From contig OY979728.1 in assembly GCA_963855995.1 (NCBI GenBank), forward strand, positions 8,047,330-8,111,329: DNA of 64,000 nt. The letters run 5' to 3'. A program made the position numbers and the translations under genes. The notes beneath the pieces were generated by a model. That model saw only the letters and a program-made list of their open reading frames with translations, ran no database searches and was not told the DNA's origin. Below, piece after piece: positions 47,820-59,787 of this stretch. This stretch comes from Muricea muricata. Its lineage: Eukaryota > Cnidaria > Anthozoa > Malacalcyonacea > Plexauridae. Each line of letters starts with the position of its first letter. Position 1 is the first letter of the stretch.

Positions 47820-47935
47820 ATTCCCAACCAGAGTATCCGGAGACTCACCACTTCCGTGTCATGAGTGGGGATTGAACCCAAGGTTTCAGACGTGACAGGC
47901 GCTTGCTTTAATGACGCGCCACATGGACATTATTG
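47820..47935 (-). repeat. tRNA-like (SINE) fragment
   Basis: The minus strand has GGGTTCAATCCCC (B box) and GTGGCGCGTCATTAAAGC upstream. There is no cloverleaf, so it is probably part of a SINE. Confidence 0.35.
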
Positions 47936-49741
47936 TGCAGGATAAAACAATCTTACGTGAGAAATTTAAGTTTTCTTACATTGACTTGTGTTTCACTGAA
48001 ACTATTTTATAAAACAACTACGAAATAATTTCCAGGGCAAGAAGGCGTCATCCATGTACTTGAGATGTTCCCCGACGTTCGGCTTCACCGATTTTTTTTA
48101 AATGTTTTCCCAAGATGTTGCAACATCACGCGCACGTGGATGACACTGTCCTGAATAGAAAAGCATTGGTACTTTTTTACTTCTTTATTTTCTTATACGT
48201 CTTAAAGTCTGACCCAAATTTGACCAAAAAGGGGACTAAAAATTACAACGTACAATTCCATTTTCTCTTGCGCGTTTTGCGTTTAATTTTTCGCTGGGTG
48301 CATCACGTATGCCATTTTCACCTGGTGCATTTCTTGCAACGAAATTATTGTCATGCCGAGATTTTGTACACGGATTTAGTCATCTCGGAATTTGTATCCG
48401 TTGACTATATCTTCTATAATATCCCACGGCCAATTATTTAATCTTCTCTGGTACTTATTGACGCAGTTTCCTTTGTAAACAAATTCGTAATTCCTTTTTC
48501 TAAAGGATGCAAAGTGAAGACGTGAATACATCGAACAAGCACAGAACAAGATGGGAAAGAATTTGTATTGATCCAAGAAATAAATTACTACCCGTGCCCA
48601 TCAGAAGATATCAAGATGCAAATACTATCGCAAGGTACAGTTTGTCAAAGTCATTCGCAATCACATTTGCGTTTAATTCCACCATCCTGAAATATTGGTT
48701 TAATTGCTACTGTAATTTTCTCGTTATTTTTTTATGGTTGACGGAATACAAATATGGTTGTTACTTACTGGACCGACGAGCTGTTCCATCAAGAGAGAGT
48801 GCCAACCAGATGAAAACATAAATGGCACCATAAAACCAGATCAATCGAAGCCACGACAATCCAAAGTTAAAATAAATGTAAGTTTGTTGCTCCCACTTTG
48901 TTTGTCAGTTAAACTATCAAGTATTTGCAATTGCTTCATGAACATATGCTAAACATTTTGAAATACAGTAACCAAAGGAAATAGAAATAATATCTTGAAC
49001 TAACGTTGTCAGTGTCGTCAGATGGCGAATGGCTAACTAGGAAAAAACAATTCATGTTACGAATTTCAGACTAGGATAAAAAAACCCAGAATTTTCGTCG
49101 TGTAACATGAAAGAGTAACCAACAATTCCATGTTCTGAACACGTATATAATTGACTGTAGAGAACAGTTGATAATGGCATACATATTAATGTAAAGTAGT
49201 CTAATGTAGTTTTCCACATAATCCCGAATGAAACAGAGTCGAATTTTATTGTCATATATATCCCTTTAGCTATCGTTGTGCAAGAGCAGCTAACGTTTAT
49301 CATAACCTAGTTCCTTCAAATACATTCATCCTAAAATTGTTCATATTCTCGCTATTATTTAACTAAAATATTTCTTGTTTTTCAAAAGGACGTAAAAGGT
49401 GGTACGAAGAACCAACTACAGATTGCAACATCAAACAACCTATCAAGGCCTACATGCAAGTTTTAGAAATGTAAGTTGACAGCAAAAATATTTGTGTCCA
49501 AAAGTTAATGACGATTCTAAGCGAGTTAATTATACACAGAAGCGTCACTTTGGGGGTGGGACTGGGGATTGTGACAAAATTGACATGCAAGTGTCAGTCC
49601 CTTTCTATTGTTTTTGTTGGTGCGTTCGATATTATTTTGCCAGGAATGTAGCTTAGGTATAAAATAGCTTGGGTAACAGATGGTATTAAAACTGTTTGCG
49701 TTCGTTGAAGCTTGTTGTTTGCCCAGACGCGGATCTTTACC

Positions 49742-50035
49742 TGGAGTTATCGATCCACTAGGTCATATACAGCTAATGGCAGTTTGATAAAGCTAAAAGG
49801 TGAAAGCCACGAGCGAAAAGTGCGATGGGTCATGGTCAACAGGGGAATCATGGCATTCCCATTAAAATCGCATGTATTAATATCATTAGCCGCTCTAGTC
49901 ACGGTTTTCCACATGGTAATGCGAGATGACTATTTGGTTAATAAAACTCTTCGTATTTTTCGCTCGTGGCTTTCACCTTTAGCCTTATCAAACTGCTGAA
50001 TTAGCTGTATATGACCTACTAGAACAATAACTCCA
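49742..50035. mobile_element. 294-bp MITE with about 80-bp inverted ends
   Basis: It runs from TGGAGTTAT to ATAACTCCA, with inverted arms including GGTCATATACAGCTAAT and GGTGAAAGCCACGAGCG. It sits between CCAGACGCGGATCTTTACC and AAGAAAAAACTCC, which read as one CUE-like frame when it is removed. Confidence 0.7.
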
Positions 50036-50268
50036 AGAAAAAACTCCTTGTTTGGATGAACAACGAAAGCAGTTTTAATAACACCTTTCCAAGCTATTTT
50101 CCTTTTTTAAAAAATACTGTATTCAAAAGCATAAGTCCTTAAACCACAGCATACTTTTTTAATCAGAGTAGAACATTAAATCTCGGTAAATTCTTTGATG
50201 CAATTAGCTGTATATGAAGACAATCTGTTTTATTTCTGTTTGGATTCTCGAACCTTCAACTGGTGAAT

Positions 50269-51221
50269 CCATATGGGTACAAAACACGCATATATTTGCG
50301 TACGAAAAGCGCTTATACCAGTGAACGGCTTGTCTTTACGGGCTTTACCAATTCGATCCAAAAGATTTTGAACAGAAAGCAAGGAGAAAGCAAGGAGGAA
50401 TGGTGAGTTATTGTAAAATATTGCACTGATATTGAGAAATACTCTAAATATTGCGAATTACGATAAAAAATTGTAAACTGGAAATATCATGTATTGTTCA
50501 AATATATGCAATCACTTATTGAGTATTGTACTAAATTTACAAAACATACCTTATAAAATGGGATATAAACCTACGGGCCATAACCAGCCCCATTGCCTTA
50601 GCTATCTGAAAGTGAAACCAAGGATATGCCAAGCATATTTTATATTTGAGCTAAGTCTCTCCCACTCTCTCCAGTACGTCTGAACTCACTTTAATTGTAA
50701 ACAAGTACACAAAATATTATATGTATACTTTTTTATCGTAATTCGCAAGCTATTCTGTATATTTAGAGTATTTCTCGATATTACTCTATTTTAGAAGTGC
50801 AATTATTCATAGTCCGACTTAGCTGTATTAGGTATTAGGGAAACGTTGACAAATCCGTTTATAATTTGCAGTTATTTATAAAAAAACCCCTTAATTATAA
50901 TCAACAGAGCAGTTATCTCGTGTCTAACTGATGCAAATTCAATACATGATATACAATACATAAATAAATATAAGTAAATCAGTAGTGTATTGTGCATATT
51001 TGCTAGTCTAAATCTTAAACTGTTAATTTCAGCGCAATATCTTACAACTCACCATTCCTCCTTGCTTAATTGCTTTCCTCCTAGCTTTCTGATCAAAATC
51101 TTTTGGATCGAATTGGTAATGCCCGCCAATAAGACAAGCAGTTCACTGGTATAAGCGCGTTTCGCACGCAAATACATGCGTGTTTTGTACGCATATATAT
51201 GCGTGTTTTGTACCCATATGG
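50269..51221. mobile_element. 953-bp long-TIR element
   Basis: Outer ends CCATATGGGTACAAAACACG and the inverse (to 51221). Inverted homology continues through AAGACAAGC.GTTCACTGGTATAAGCGC and AAGCAAGGAGGAATGGTGAG to about 200 bp each. The centre is AT-rich with no coding frame. Confidence 0.65.
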
Positions 51222-51498
51222 ATATATGTGTGTTTTGTGCCCATATATATGGTGTTTAGCAAAAGCGAATATATATGTGCGTCAAAAATACGCATATACA
51301 CGCGTCCAAAAGACACATATATATATAATTTTTATATGCGTTTAAAGTGTTTAGTAAAAAGTATACATTGGACTAGAGCCCATACATCACGAACCCATTT
51401 TGAAACAAATGGCCAGCCATACGATATTACCGGTAAATATTTGTGCGTAAAATTTCCGAGAATGAAAACTTTAAGTGCAAAACATTCAAAAATAAGCA

Positions 51499-52392
51499 GC
51501 TGGGAAATTTGTCTCAGCATGCGCCAGATAAGCCTGCGTGAACGCGTGGAAATTGCGTGATTTACGCGTGATATTTAAAAATCATATAGCAAACATGGAT
51601 CACAAGCATTTTCAGTGGACTAAACGACCTTTTAGCGTAATTTTTAAGAGCACGCTAACAAATCAGGTGAGTAGAAATAAACACGAAGGCCAAGTTCGAG
51701 CTAAAATCATGTCGGAGCAAAAGGCTGATTTTTTAAAATTCGACTCAAACTAGTCAACGCTCGTACTCGAACAACAATACAAAAATGTCACTGAAATCGA
51801 TCGACCAAACGCATTAGTCAATTGAAAAATATCTTTACCATTTGTACGAAAACATTTATACAGTATCAAAGACATCATTGCACTGACGGCCCACGTGATT
51901 GTGGATGTTTTATCACTTTCACGACCATTTCAACAACAACCGTAATTTAAAGTACTTTTCCGGTAGCGAGTTTCACAACAAACTATTGGCCATGAGCGGA
52001 ATTTATAAAACAAAAAAATTAGTTTCGAAAGGAGCATAAACATATTGGAAGTAACAGGAAACAAATATCTTTTTGGAGCAAAAGCTAAATTTTTCAGTAT
52101 TAAGTCAAACGTAAATTCAACATCGCACTTAATTCTTGGCAACCCACTCACATGTCAAAGTGTAGAAATTTGCTTCAACAGACGATGTCATCACTTTAAA
52201 ATATGATTAACTGACAGCTATATCAGTCCTTTACTGAAATCAATGAAAAATTGGGAATAAAATTATAACTGGCTCGTCAAAGAAACTAAATTCCGAGCAC
52301 CTCTGAAACCAATCTGTATTTTGCAAATAATATGCTAATTACATTTTGTGTTCAGCCGCCAACAATATTTTTGCACAGCGGTGGCAAATTTC
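51499..52392 (+). mobile_element. 894-bp DNA transposon with 15-bp inverted ends, complete copy
   Basis: CAGCTGGGAAATTTG at 51499 and its inverse CAAATTTCCCAGCTG ending at 52392 bound the element. Two convergent open frames lie inside. On plus, ATG at 51594 opens MDHKHFQWTKRPFSVIFKST and meets a consensus splice donor CAG|GTGAGT near 51668. On minus, 52151-51930 reads VEFTFDLILKNLAFAPKRYL over about 73 codons. Both frames recur in the copy at 61.6-62.4 kb. I recognise no transposase; this may be a deletion derivative retaining end exons. Confidence 0.7.
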
Positions 52393-52419
52393 CCAGCTGT
52401 TTCAAAAATATATATTAAA

Positions 52420-52482
52420 ACCAGTCCAGTCCAGTCCAACTGTCCAGTCGCAGTCCAGTCCAACCGTCCAGTCCAGTCCATG
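52420..52482 (+). repeat. (CCAGT)n-type simple repeat
   Basis: Runs of CCAGT and CCAAC/CCGTC variants lie just after the transposon at 51499-52392. Confidence 0.75.
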
Positions 52483-52547
52483 TTTTGTACTATGCCATTA
52501 ATTATGCGTAATTGTTATCTAATTATTTCTTTCTCTCTTTTCAAAAG

Positions 52548-52706
52548 GTGATAAGATGCGAAGAAACGCAGGAAGAAAAGACCAGAATAAACGATCCTGG
52601 ATGGCATGGATCAACAAATGAGAATAAATGGACGCACAAAAGAATAACAATATTGAGAAAGCAAGCTCGACATTATTGATATGACAGTAGTAGAATTTAT
52701 ACAAAT
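52548..52706 (+). pseudogene. Exon-like module, copy A of a tandem pair
   Basis: It follows TTTCAAAAG and ends at ACAAAT|GTAAGTTAG. The last codons in one frame are DIIDMTVVEFIQM. Frames are closed further upstream by stops, so it is not an intact exon. It matches the module at 53821-53978 over most of its length and shares borders with 49389-49470. Confidence 0.3.
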
Positions 52707-53820
52707 GTAAGTTAGTAGAAAACAAGATACTTACTATTTAGAGGGCAAAGAGGATTTAATTAAATTCCATTGTTTCATTGTTTCATTAAATTCCATTGTT
52801 TCTTTTTCGTTCTGAACAAAGAAAAAGCAACAAACTGAGTCAAAAAATTAAAGTTGCATCTACACTTAAATCAATAATTTTCAAAGAAAAAAATTTTTTT
52901 GGTTCCAATTATCGGGGGTTTAATACCTTAAAATAATACCTTAACGCAAGGAAATCCCCTACACAATGCAGGGAAATCTCCTACATAATGTCACTTAATA
53001 TGTTGGATTGAATGTTTCACAAAATAAGTTCAAGTAATAATGCTAAGTTGTGGTGATATTTTACAAATTGTTTAAATTTACCATGCCATTACCATACATT
53101 ACAACGAGGAAATAAGACTTAACCATTTTATTCTAATTCCCATGGGAATACAGCTTGTTTTGATTTCATTGTAATTTACATGTCAATTTTTGGTGGAGAC
53201 ATGACTTTACAATGAGAATCCCTTTTTATTATGAATATAAGCATCTGGTGCCTTCGGGGTTTTTTTGGTAAGCTGGAACACTAAAGAATATTTCGATCCT
53301 TTTGAACTATATAGAGTAACTGTACTAGAATTGGGACAGTGCTAGACATAGGAAATTGCTTGGTAACAACGGTTAGAATTTGAATTCCTATAGATATATA
53401 AGTCTTGAACGAAAAAACGTGAGTTGGGTTCTCTTTTTATTCTCATGCTTATTTGACACAGTCTTAAACTTAAATTCACAGAGAACATATTAACATCAAA
53501 GTGTTTGTGCAGTATTCACACATGTAGAATACGGAATTAATTACTTAATTTGCGGTTATTTTAATTTGCGGATAATTTCGAAAATGTATTTTAATTTGCG
53601 GATAATTTCGAAATGGAAATTACCATGAAATTTTGCCTCGTATTAACAGAAACAGTAATTTCGTCTGCTGTCGAAAATCATGTACATTTTTAAACTACTT
53701 TAAATACCACAAAACGTTTCTTTTTTTTGTATGCATATGTATATATATATTTTACAATAAAGTAGTTTATAAATTATTGCTAGTCGTTATCCAATTATTC
53801 CACCCCTTTCATTTCAAAAG

Positions 53821-53978
53821 GTGATGAGATGAGATGAAACGTCCAATGAAAAGAAGAAAAGTCCACAATGAACGATCCTCGATGCTAAAAATAAGAATCC
53901 AAATAACAAGTCCAATCCACAAGAATGACAAAGCAAGCTAGACATTCCAATTATGACAGTAGAGGAAATTATACAAAT
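53821..53978 (+). pseudogene. Exon-like module, copy B of a tandem pair
   Basis: It starts after TTTCAAAAG and ends ACAAAT|GTAAGTTAG, with final frame LDIPIMTVEEIIQM. It is the downstream partner of the module at 52548 and lies 1.27 kb from it. It is closed by stops upstream in every long frame. Confidence 0.3.
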
Positions 53979-55772
53979 GTAAGTTAGAAAACAAGATACT
54001 TATCATTTAGACATCAAAGAGGATTTTAGGTATACTCTGTTGTTCCTACTTAAGTAAATTTTACTGTTTTAAGTAAAACTATTGTTTCTCGTTGTGAAAA
54101 ACAAATTGCGGGAAAAAATTACGATTAAATTGATACTTTTCATGAAATAAAACCACATGGAATATTCTAAGAGTTTGGCAGTCTTGCAAAAGTGGCATTT
54201 TTTTGTTGTACTTCAATAATCGAGTTAAAAAATCAATCAAAAATATGATCAGTTTGAAGTAATAAGTTGTAGTAATAACATTTTAAACATTGGTTTAGTC
54301 TAAGTTTACCAAAAATTTATTAGCATAAGTTTAAAACAACGAGAAAAGAAGAATTTTTTAATTCCCAAGGGAATATACTATTTTTTTGTTTCTTTGTTAA
54401 TTTGATTCATATATGCATGAGGTCAGTAAGATTAGTTATATTTTTTTTGCATTTTAAATTCCCATGGGAATAAGGCTTATTTATTTTCATGATAATATGT
54501 CAATTCATGGTGGTGACTTGATGTGTGGTAAGAATCCTCTTTGATTATAAATATGTTAAGTATCTTGGTTCTTTTGGGTTTAGTTTGGTATGCAGGAACA
54601 ATGGAACAATTAGGTCATTGTTTGTGTGCATATTACGGAAGTGGTTTGAGAGCAGCTGCAAGGTATCATGCAAATGAGGCGTTTCGGTTAAATAAACACG
54701 AGAATTGCAAAATAAAGTTTTAAAATATTTTGATCCTTTTGAGATATGAAGAGTAACTGTACTAGCTAGAGGGACCTTAAGTTGCATGGTAACAGGATTT
54801 AAAAAGTCTTAAATGAACAAAACTTGTGGTTGTGTTTCACATTTTCAAATTATTTATACTCTTTGCATTCTCAAGTTTATTTGACCCAGCCTTAGACTTT
54901 GGCAAGTATCAGGTTTTTATTCACTTCGGAACAGTTAACAGAACGAAATGCCCATGCCCATTCAGCTAAGGTTCTACGTTCAAAAACTCAATCAAATACT
55001 CAGTTTAAGTGGGTTTAAGTAGCTAGAGATAACGTAATTTATCCTTTTGTTTCCTTTTTTTGTTTATAACGTAATTTATTAGCTAAATGTTTGGAATGCG
55101 AGGGTGTGAGCCGTGTGTAAGTTGCATGGGGTTAGGCTTAAATAAAGGAATTGAAATTTTTGAAAGTATGTTTTATGCAAAAAAAACCCCACAGCTAAAT
55201 TCTGAGCAATTATTATTCCAACTAAATTTTTAATATTATTAGTAAATGTCGTGATAAGAATTTTTAACAAAATGGCCGGTTATGTTTTATGTATTTTTGG
55301 ATTTTATAAATTCATGTATATAGATAAGTAGGAAGCTCACCTGTTTGATATAGAACCTTCGACCTTTTCTGTCTATGGCCTAAAATATCCGAATAAATAA
55401 CATTCACAATGCATACTTCATACTTTATAGAAATTTCAATTCTTTTAATTTTCGAATTTGGGTTGGCAGTTGGGGTGGTGGTGGTGCATGCGGGTTTATC
55501 AGCTGTGAGTGACTGTGTGATGGTGAGGAAAGTGAGGGCAACGAATGGAATGCAGGAGTTTAGGACCGAGGAAGACAGCTTAGAACTGAGGCAGGTAGGC
55601 AGTTGGTAGGATCAGTGGGGGGCACTTGTTATTTTCAAAGGGATTCAAATTTGCATGCTAAGTACTTAAGTCACTAATGTTTGTTGTTTTAATTTGTTAG
55701 GTATGCGCAGCTGCTCTCTGGAGAAGATCAACTTAGCAATTGCATAAGCACTTGCAAGGTTGGTCTTCTCTG

Positions 55773-55884
55773 CCCCGGCCAGCTCTCCGAGTGCTACTTC
55801 CACTGTAATTAAGTAGAAGTACTTGTACTATATGTACAAGTACTTCTACTTACGTGGAAGTAGCACTTGGAGAGCTGGCCGGGG
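55773..55884. repeat. 112-bp near-perfect palindrome
   Basis: CCCCGGCCAGCTCTCC to its inverse GGAGAGCTGGCCGGGG, continuing inward through GTGCTACTTCCAC and AGTAGAAGTACTTGTAC to a TATAT centre. The GC-rich ends stand out in AT-rich surroundings. Confidence 0.75.
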
Positions 55885-55927
55885 TAGTGGGATTTTTTTT
55901 ATTCAATTTTTCAATTCCCATGGGAAT

Positions 55928-58900
55928 TGAATTTTTAATTAAAAGGGGTCACATGTAAGTCTTGTAAACAATTTATTAAAACGAATTTGTAAAGGTTACA
56001 ATTTGAATAACAATAAAAAAGAGATTAACTATCACACATTGTACATATTCAATAACAATACAAGAAAACAAACCATGGCAAAATTAGAACAATAATTGAC
56101 ACTTCGCTTAACATATGTGAATTAACACAATGTTAAAAAACATGGTTTTTTCAAGATAAATTCTTTATACTTCAAGAATAATAATTATAAAACAACTGGA
56201 GTGAGCAATTCCTCCAATTTGACAGAGAATTCACCCAACATAAGATGCAAAGTTGTTTTACAATTACGAAGAAAATATGAGGCTCGTACTTGCAATTTAT
56301 TTCACAGAAGAGATGTTTTTAGCAAGAGTTTTTAAGTTGAGGAAGAGTTTCCAGCAGGTTCAGTTAGGAAAGTTTTTTAGGGTAAATAACATCTTTATGA
56401 TCTCAGCTACCTTGCCAATATTCCTTGTGAGAAGAAACCGAAGTACTCAGTTAGAACTCACGACTTTCAGTAGCATGGACTGTTAGCGATATACGAGGCT
56501 CTTTTGCCAATAAAGATAAGATTTTATTGAGCTTGTTTTGCTATCGTTCAGACAAAAAATACACTAAAAACTGATTAATTTTGATGATTTGTTGGATGTA
56601 ACAAAACACATGATGCCTATAGAAAATATTTTTGTTCCTCGAAAAGAGCTCTTCCAAACGTCAAAACATCATAGAAAATACCAAATTGGAATGGGTTTAA
56701 AATTAAACTTTCAGAGCCATATATTTTTTGATTTTGTATTTTCTGTTGTCAACCTGACAATATCAAAAATTGATTAAAAATTGACAAATTTATGTTTTAA
56801 ACAAAAATCCAAACATAGATAGAAGAAAAGTGAATAAAACACAGTTCCAAGATATTGAGAAAAGCAATTAATAAAATTTAAATTTCTTGGAATAAAAATA
56901 TATTCTTGTATCACAGTTTATAGAATCTTTTTAGCAAAAATACTAACAAGCTCACAGACATTTCCAATTTTGTGAGATTTGTTGATAAAACCGAAAGTAT
57001 GCAAATGTTCAGTCACAAAATTTATTGAAAATGGTCGAGTCTTTATGTAAACAACCCGGTGAAGTCATGGCCTCGGTACACCACTGAACATCTTGTTTCT
57101 TCATTTGTGCACAGGAACAAGCTGTGCAAATTACGATAATTTGGTTGAAGTAAGTTTGAAAATTATCTTTGATATTTATAACTTTGTTTGCCTTTTTTAT
57201 ACTCCAAATGCTTCAATTTTATAGAGAAAAATGTCTCTCATTATTAAGAATAACGAAGAGCAACGTTTTGGCTACCTTGCTGCTACTGAAGTGACTGGAC
57301 CAATTTTTCATGGTTTGTCGCAAGCCTGATGAAGCAATTTTTACGGAAAAAAACATTTCGTTTTTTTTTATCAAATCGTAGTTTTTAACATTGAAAGACA
57401 CCAAACGAAAAGTTGAAACATATAAGATTGGTCTAACATTGAAAAAAAGAAATCTATTCAAAATAAAAATTCTTAATGATTGAAATTAGTCAATTTTAAA
57501 GGTATTATTGTCAGGTTAACAACATTATATCATTGAAGTATAAATTTATCTTTACTTACTTGTGGAAAAGACCATGTTTTAGAGCCATGTAAACTTGTTT
57601 TCTTACATTATCATTACTACACTACAGATACAAAGTGGAACTATTTGAGAAATAACCTTGAACTGATGCAAAGGAAATGCATATAATGATATACAGCATA
57701 AAAACACAAATTCACTACAACCAGACCATATGAAAAGTTCAAAGTGAAAGAAAATATCTTGCAATCATAAAAATAAAACTGTTATCAAATCAAAGTCATG
57801 AACTATTTATAGTTATATATTATCTTTCTCCACCTGCACAATGTGCGACCACTTTATTTGTAAATAAGAAAAATGTTCAAGAAACTATATTTCTCATGCC
57901 AAGAAATCAATAAAATCTGAATTTGCCCAATACTTTCCAAATAATTAATTTATAATTGTTTCAAAGCTGTGTCATATGAAGAACTCTGGTACAGATGAGA
58001 TCTTACTTATCTTGAGTATCAATGCAAATTGTTTGAAAAATCATTAGACTTCCATATTATACTTCTATGCTTCTTGATTATCTGTGTAAATCTGGGATCA
58101 TATTATATGTGTTGGAGCTCCCATGTTATATTCTTTTAAATATTTTTCACATCTCTTCTTTGGTACAATGCAAAACAAAGCCTAAAAAACTATTTGCCTA
58201 GTTCAGGTTTTCCTTTTTGTGCAAAAAGTAATTTTCTTTCACTTTACCAATCTGCACTAAAAATCAAGTATGTTTCACTGCTTCAGTTCAGGTCAATTCC
58301 AAAAAGGTTCCACTTTGCAATGAGGTAAAGACAACTAACTTATTTTGACCGAACCAGTTCATTTTAAAGGAGGAAAGTTCTGCTATAAAATCACATAGCC
58401 TGTTTTAAAGATAAATTGGTATGAAATACTACAAAGTTTTTTTTAATTTCAACTTTCAAGTTTTGTGTACTTCAATGGATTCTGAAATTGCATCAAATAA
58501 TATTCAAATTATGCTGTGATAACATCTAGAACTGTTGTGATTTTCAAATGAACTTTCCAAGCTTTCAAATGAACACTCAAAGTCAACATAAGTAAACACA
58601 AGAAGATTGAGATGACAAACTTAGAAACAAAATTAATGTTCTTAAAATATTTTTAATGGATTAACAGAAAATTTTTACTGTTTTTAAAGATCAAGTAGAA
58701 ATATATTTTCTGTGGATAGACAACTGAGCAATAAACAAAAACTGTAAATTTGAGGGACATATTGAAATTTTGGTATAACAAATGTTTTTGTTTCTGATAT
58801 GCCACTTCAATCTCCTTTATAAACATACAAAACAGTAGCATACTACAAAGTCAAATAATGACAAACTTAATTGTTTTATAAATGAACAAATTTTAAAGTA

Positions 58901-59630
58901 GTTTTTGTAAATACTCACATAAAAATAGATTTACCAGAATTGAGGTAAACATGCATTCAGATCTACAACAAGTTTTCTCTGGGACAATTTTTAGAAAAAC
59001 ATTATTGCTGCATAGAAATACAGTTACTGGTTACAATTAAAATTTGTAACAAGCAATTTTATTCACAACTTTCAATTTAATTCTTAACTTGCATTTTATT
59101 TGATGTTCAAAGACAGTAGAAAATAGAATTGGATTTGTGGGGCATGTTTAATTGAAACAGATTTTAGTGATAAAAATTGCGATGGCACATCAGCACAACC
59201 TTTCCAATTTGTAAGCAAACCAATGAAAACAATAGACTACACTTGACTTCTTTAGCATTCAAATAGACACCAAACAGACCAACATTTCAAGGCCTTTTGC
59301 ATGTGTTTTCATAATAAGTCTTAGAAATATGTACGTCTCACCAAATAGAAATATGATCACATAGATCAATTCAAATTACTAAAAGCAAGATTTCAACTTT
59401 TGTAAAAAACAGTCCATCATTATTTGACTTTTTATGAGATCAAAATGCTTCGAGCCACAAGACTTTCCACAAAGTAGGCACATAAAATAATGATCAAATT
59501 TCATGAGAATGAAACTGATTTCAAAATTAAACTGTCCCAATTATTGCACAAACATCAAATAATGTTGAAATGACATGCTTGGATGATAAATAAAACATTT
59601 TTGGTGATGAATAAAACATAAAAATTGCCA
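55928..59630. other. No gene seen, strongly AT-rich
   Basis: Only short chance frames are present. GCCTGATGAAGCAA at about 57326 followed by AAAACATTTCG resembles worn retroelement-end motifs. Confidence 0.4.
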
Positions 59631-59636
59631 TTTATT
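59631..59636 (-). promoter_or_regulatory. Poly(A) signal behind the orphan terminal exon
   Basis: AATAAA on the minus strand 81 bp after the stop of the exon at 59717-59787. It supports, but does not prove, that a transcript ends here. Confidence 0.3.
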
Positions 59637-59716
59637 TTGAAAAATCATGTACAATATTCGAAGCACTTCAATTTAAAATAAAAATAAGAATAATAAGACC
59701 TTCTGTGCAATTTCCA

Positions 59717-59787
59717 TCAACAGTGTTCATGTTCATATGATGGACCAGATGGACAAACATTTCTGGAACTATCAATGCACTGTAGGT
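59717..59787 (-). CDS. Orphan terminal exon of an unrecognised minus-strand gene
   Basis: After the acceptor TTTTTGTTAG at 59788-59797, one frame reads LQCIDSSRNVCPSGPSYEHE then HC and TGA. An AATAAA lies 81 bp beyond the stop at 59631-59636. The three cysteines in a short hydrophilic tail suggest the end of a secreted or extracellular protein, which is inference only. I could not find a convincing preceding exon between 59.8 and 62.5 kb, an area full of repeats. The frame is short enough to arise by chance. Confidence 0.3.

Larger units (their letters stand above)
46706..50100 (+). pseudogene. Decayed multi-exon gene with CUE-like modules, interrupted by a MITE
   Basis: Exon-like pieces on the plus strand are bounded by splice signals. 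Piece 46706-46783 (AG before, GTAAGA after) joins in frame to a piece starting at 48036 and reads ADLAGQEGVIHVLEMFPDVR. After a run of eight T the frame shifts; the neighbouring frame continues MLQHHAHVDDTVLNRKAL to a GT at 48169. Piece 49389-49470 ends VLEM at a GTAAGT. Near 49720-50100 the frame CPDADLYL is broken by the 294-bp element at 49742-50035 and seems to resume as KKLLVWMNNESSFNNTFP. The pattern FPD.....LL....N....... recalls CUE/UBA-like ubiquitin-binding helices, as found in some ubiquitin ligases; that assignment is tentative. Phases do not agree across all pieces, so I read this as a relic rather than a working gene. Confidence 0.28.
52510..54990 (+). repeat. Tandem duplication of a 1.27-kb unit
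   Basis: Unit A (about 52510-53770) and unit B (about 53772-54990) share blocks in the same order. These are the exon-like module, the palindrome ATTCCCATGGGAAT, a TTATGAATATAAG/TTATAAATATG segment, GATCCTTTTGA.(C/G)TAT, GAGTAACTGTACTAG and a TTG(C/G)(A/T)TGGTAACA block. The intervening sequence has diverged strongly. Confidence 0.55.

Noticed and set aside
51180-51345. Open frame rich in Tyr/Val over TATATATG repeats
   Set aside because: It is the translation of the low-complexity end of the 953-bp TIR element.
57320-57360. Fourth hammerhead-like motif (GCCTGATGAAGC then GGAAA)
   Set aside because: The intervening bases do not form a convincing stem.
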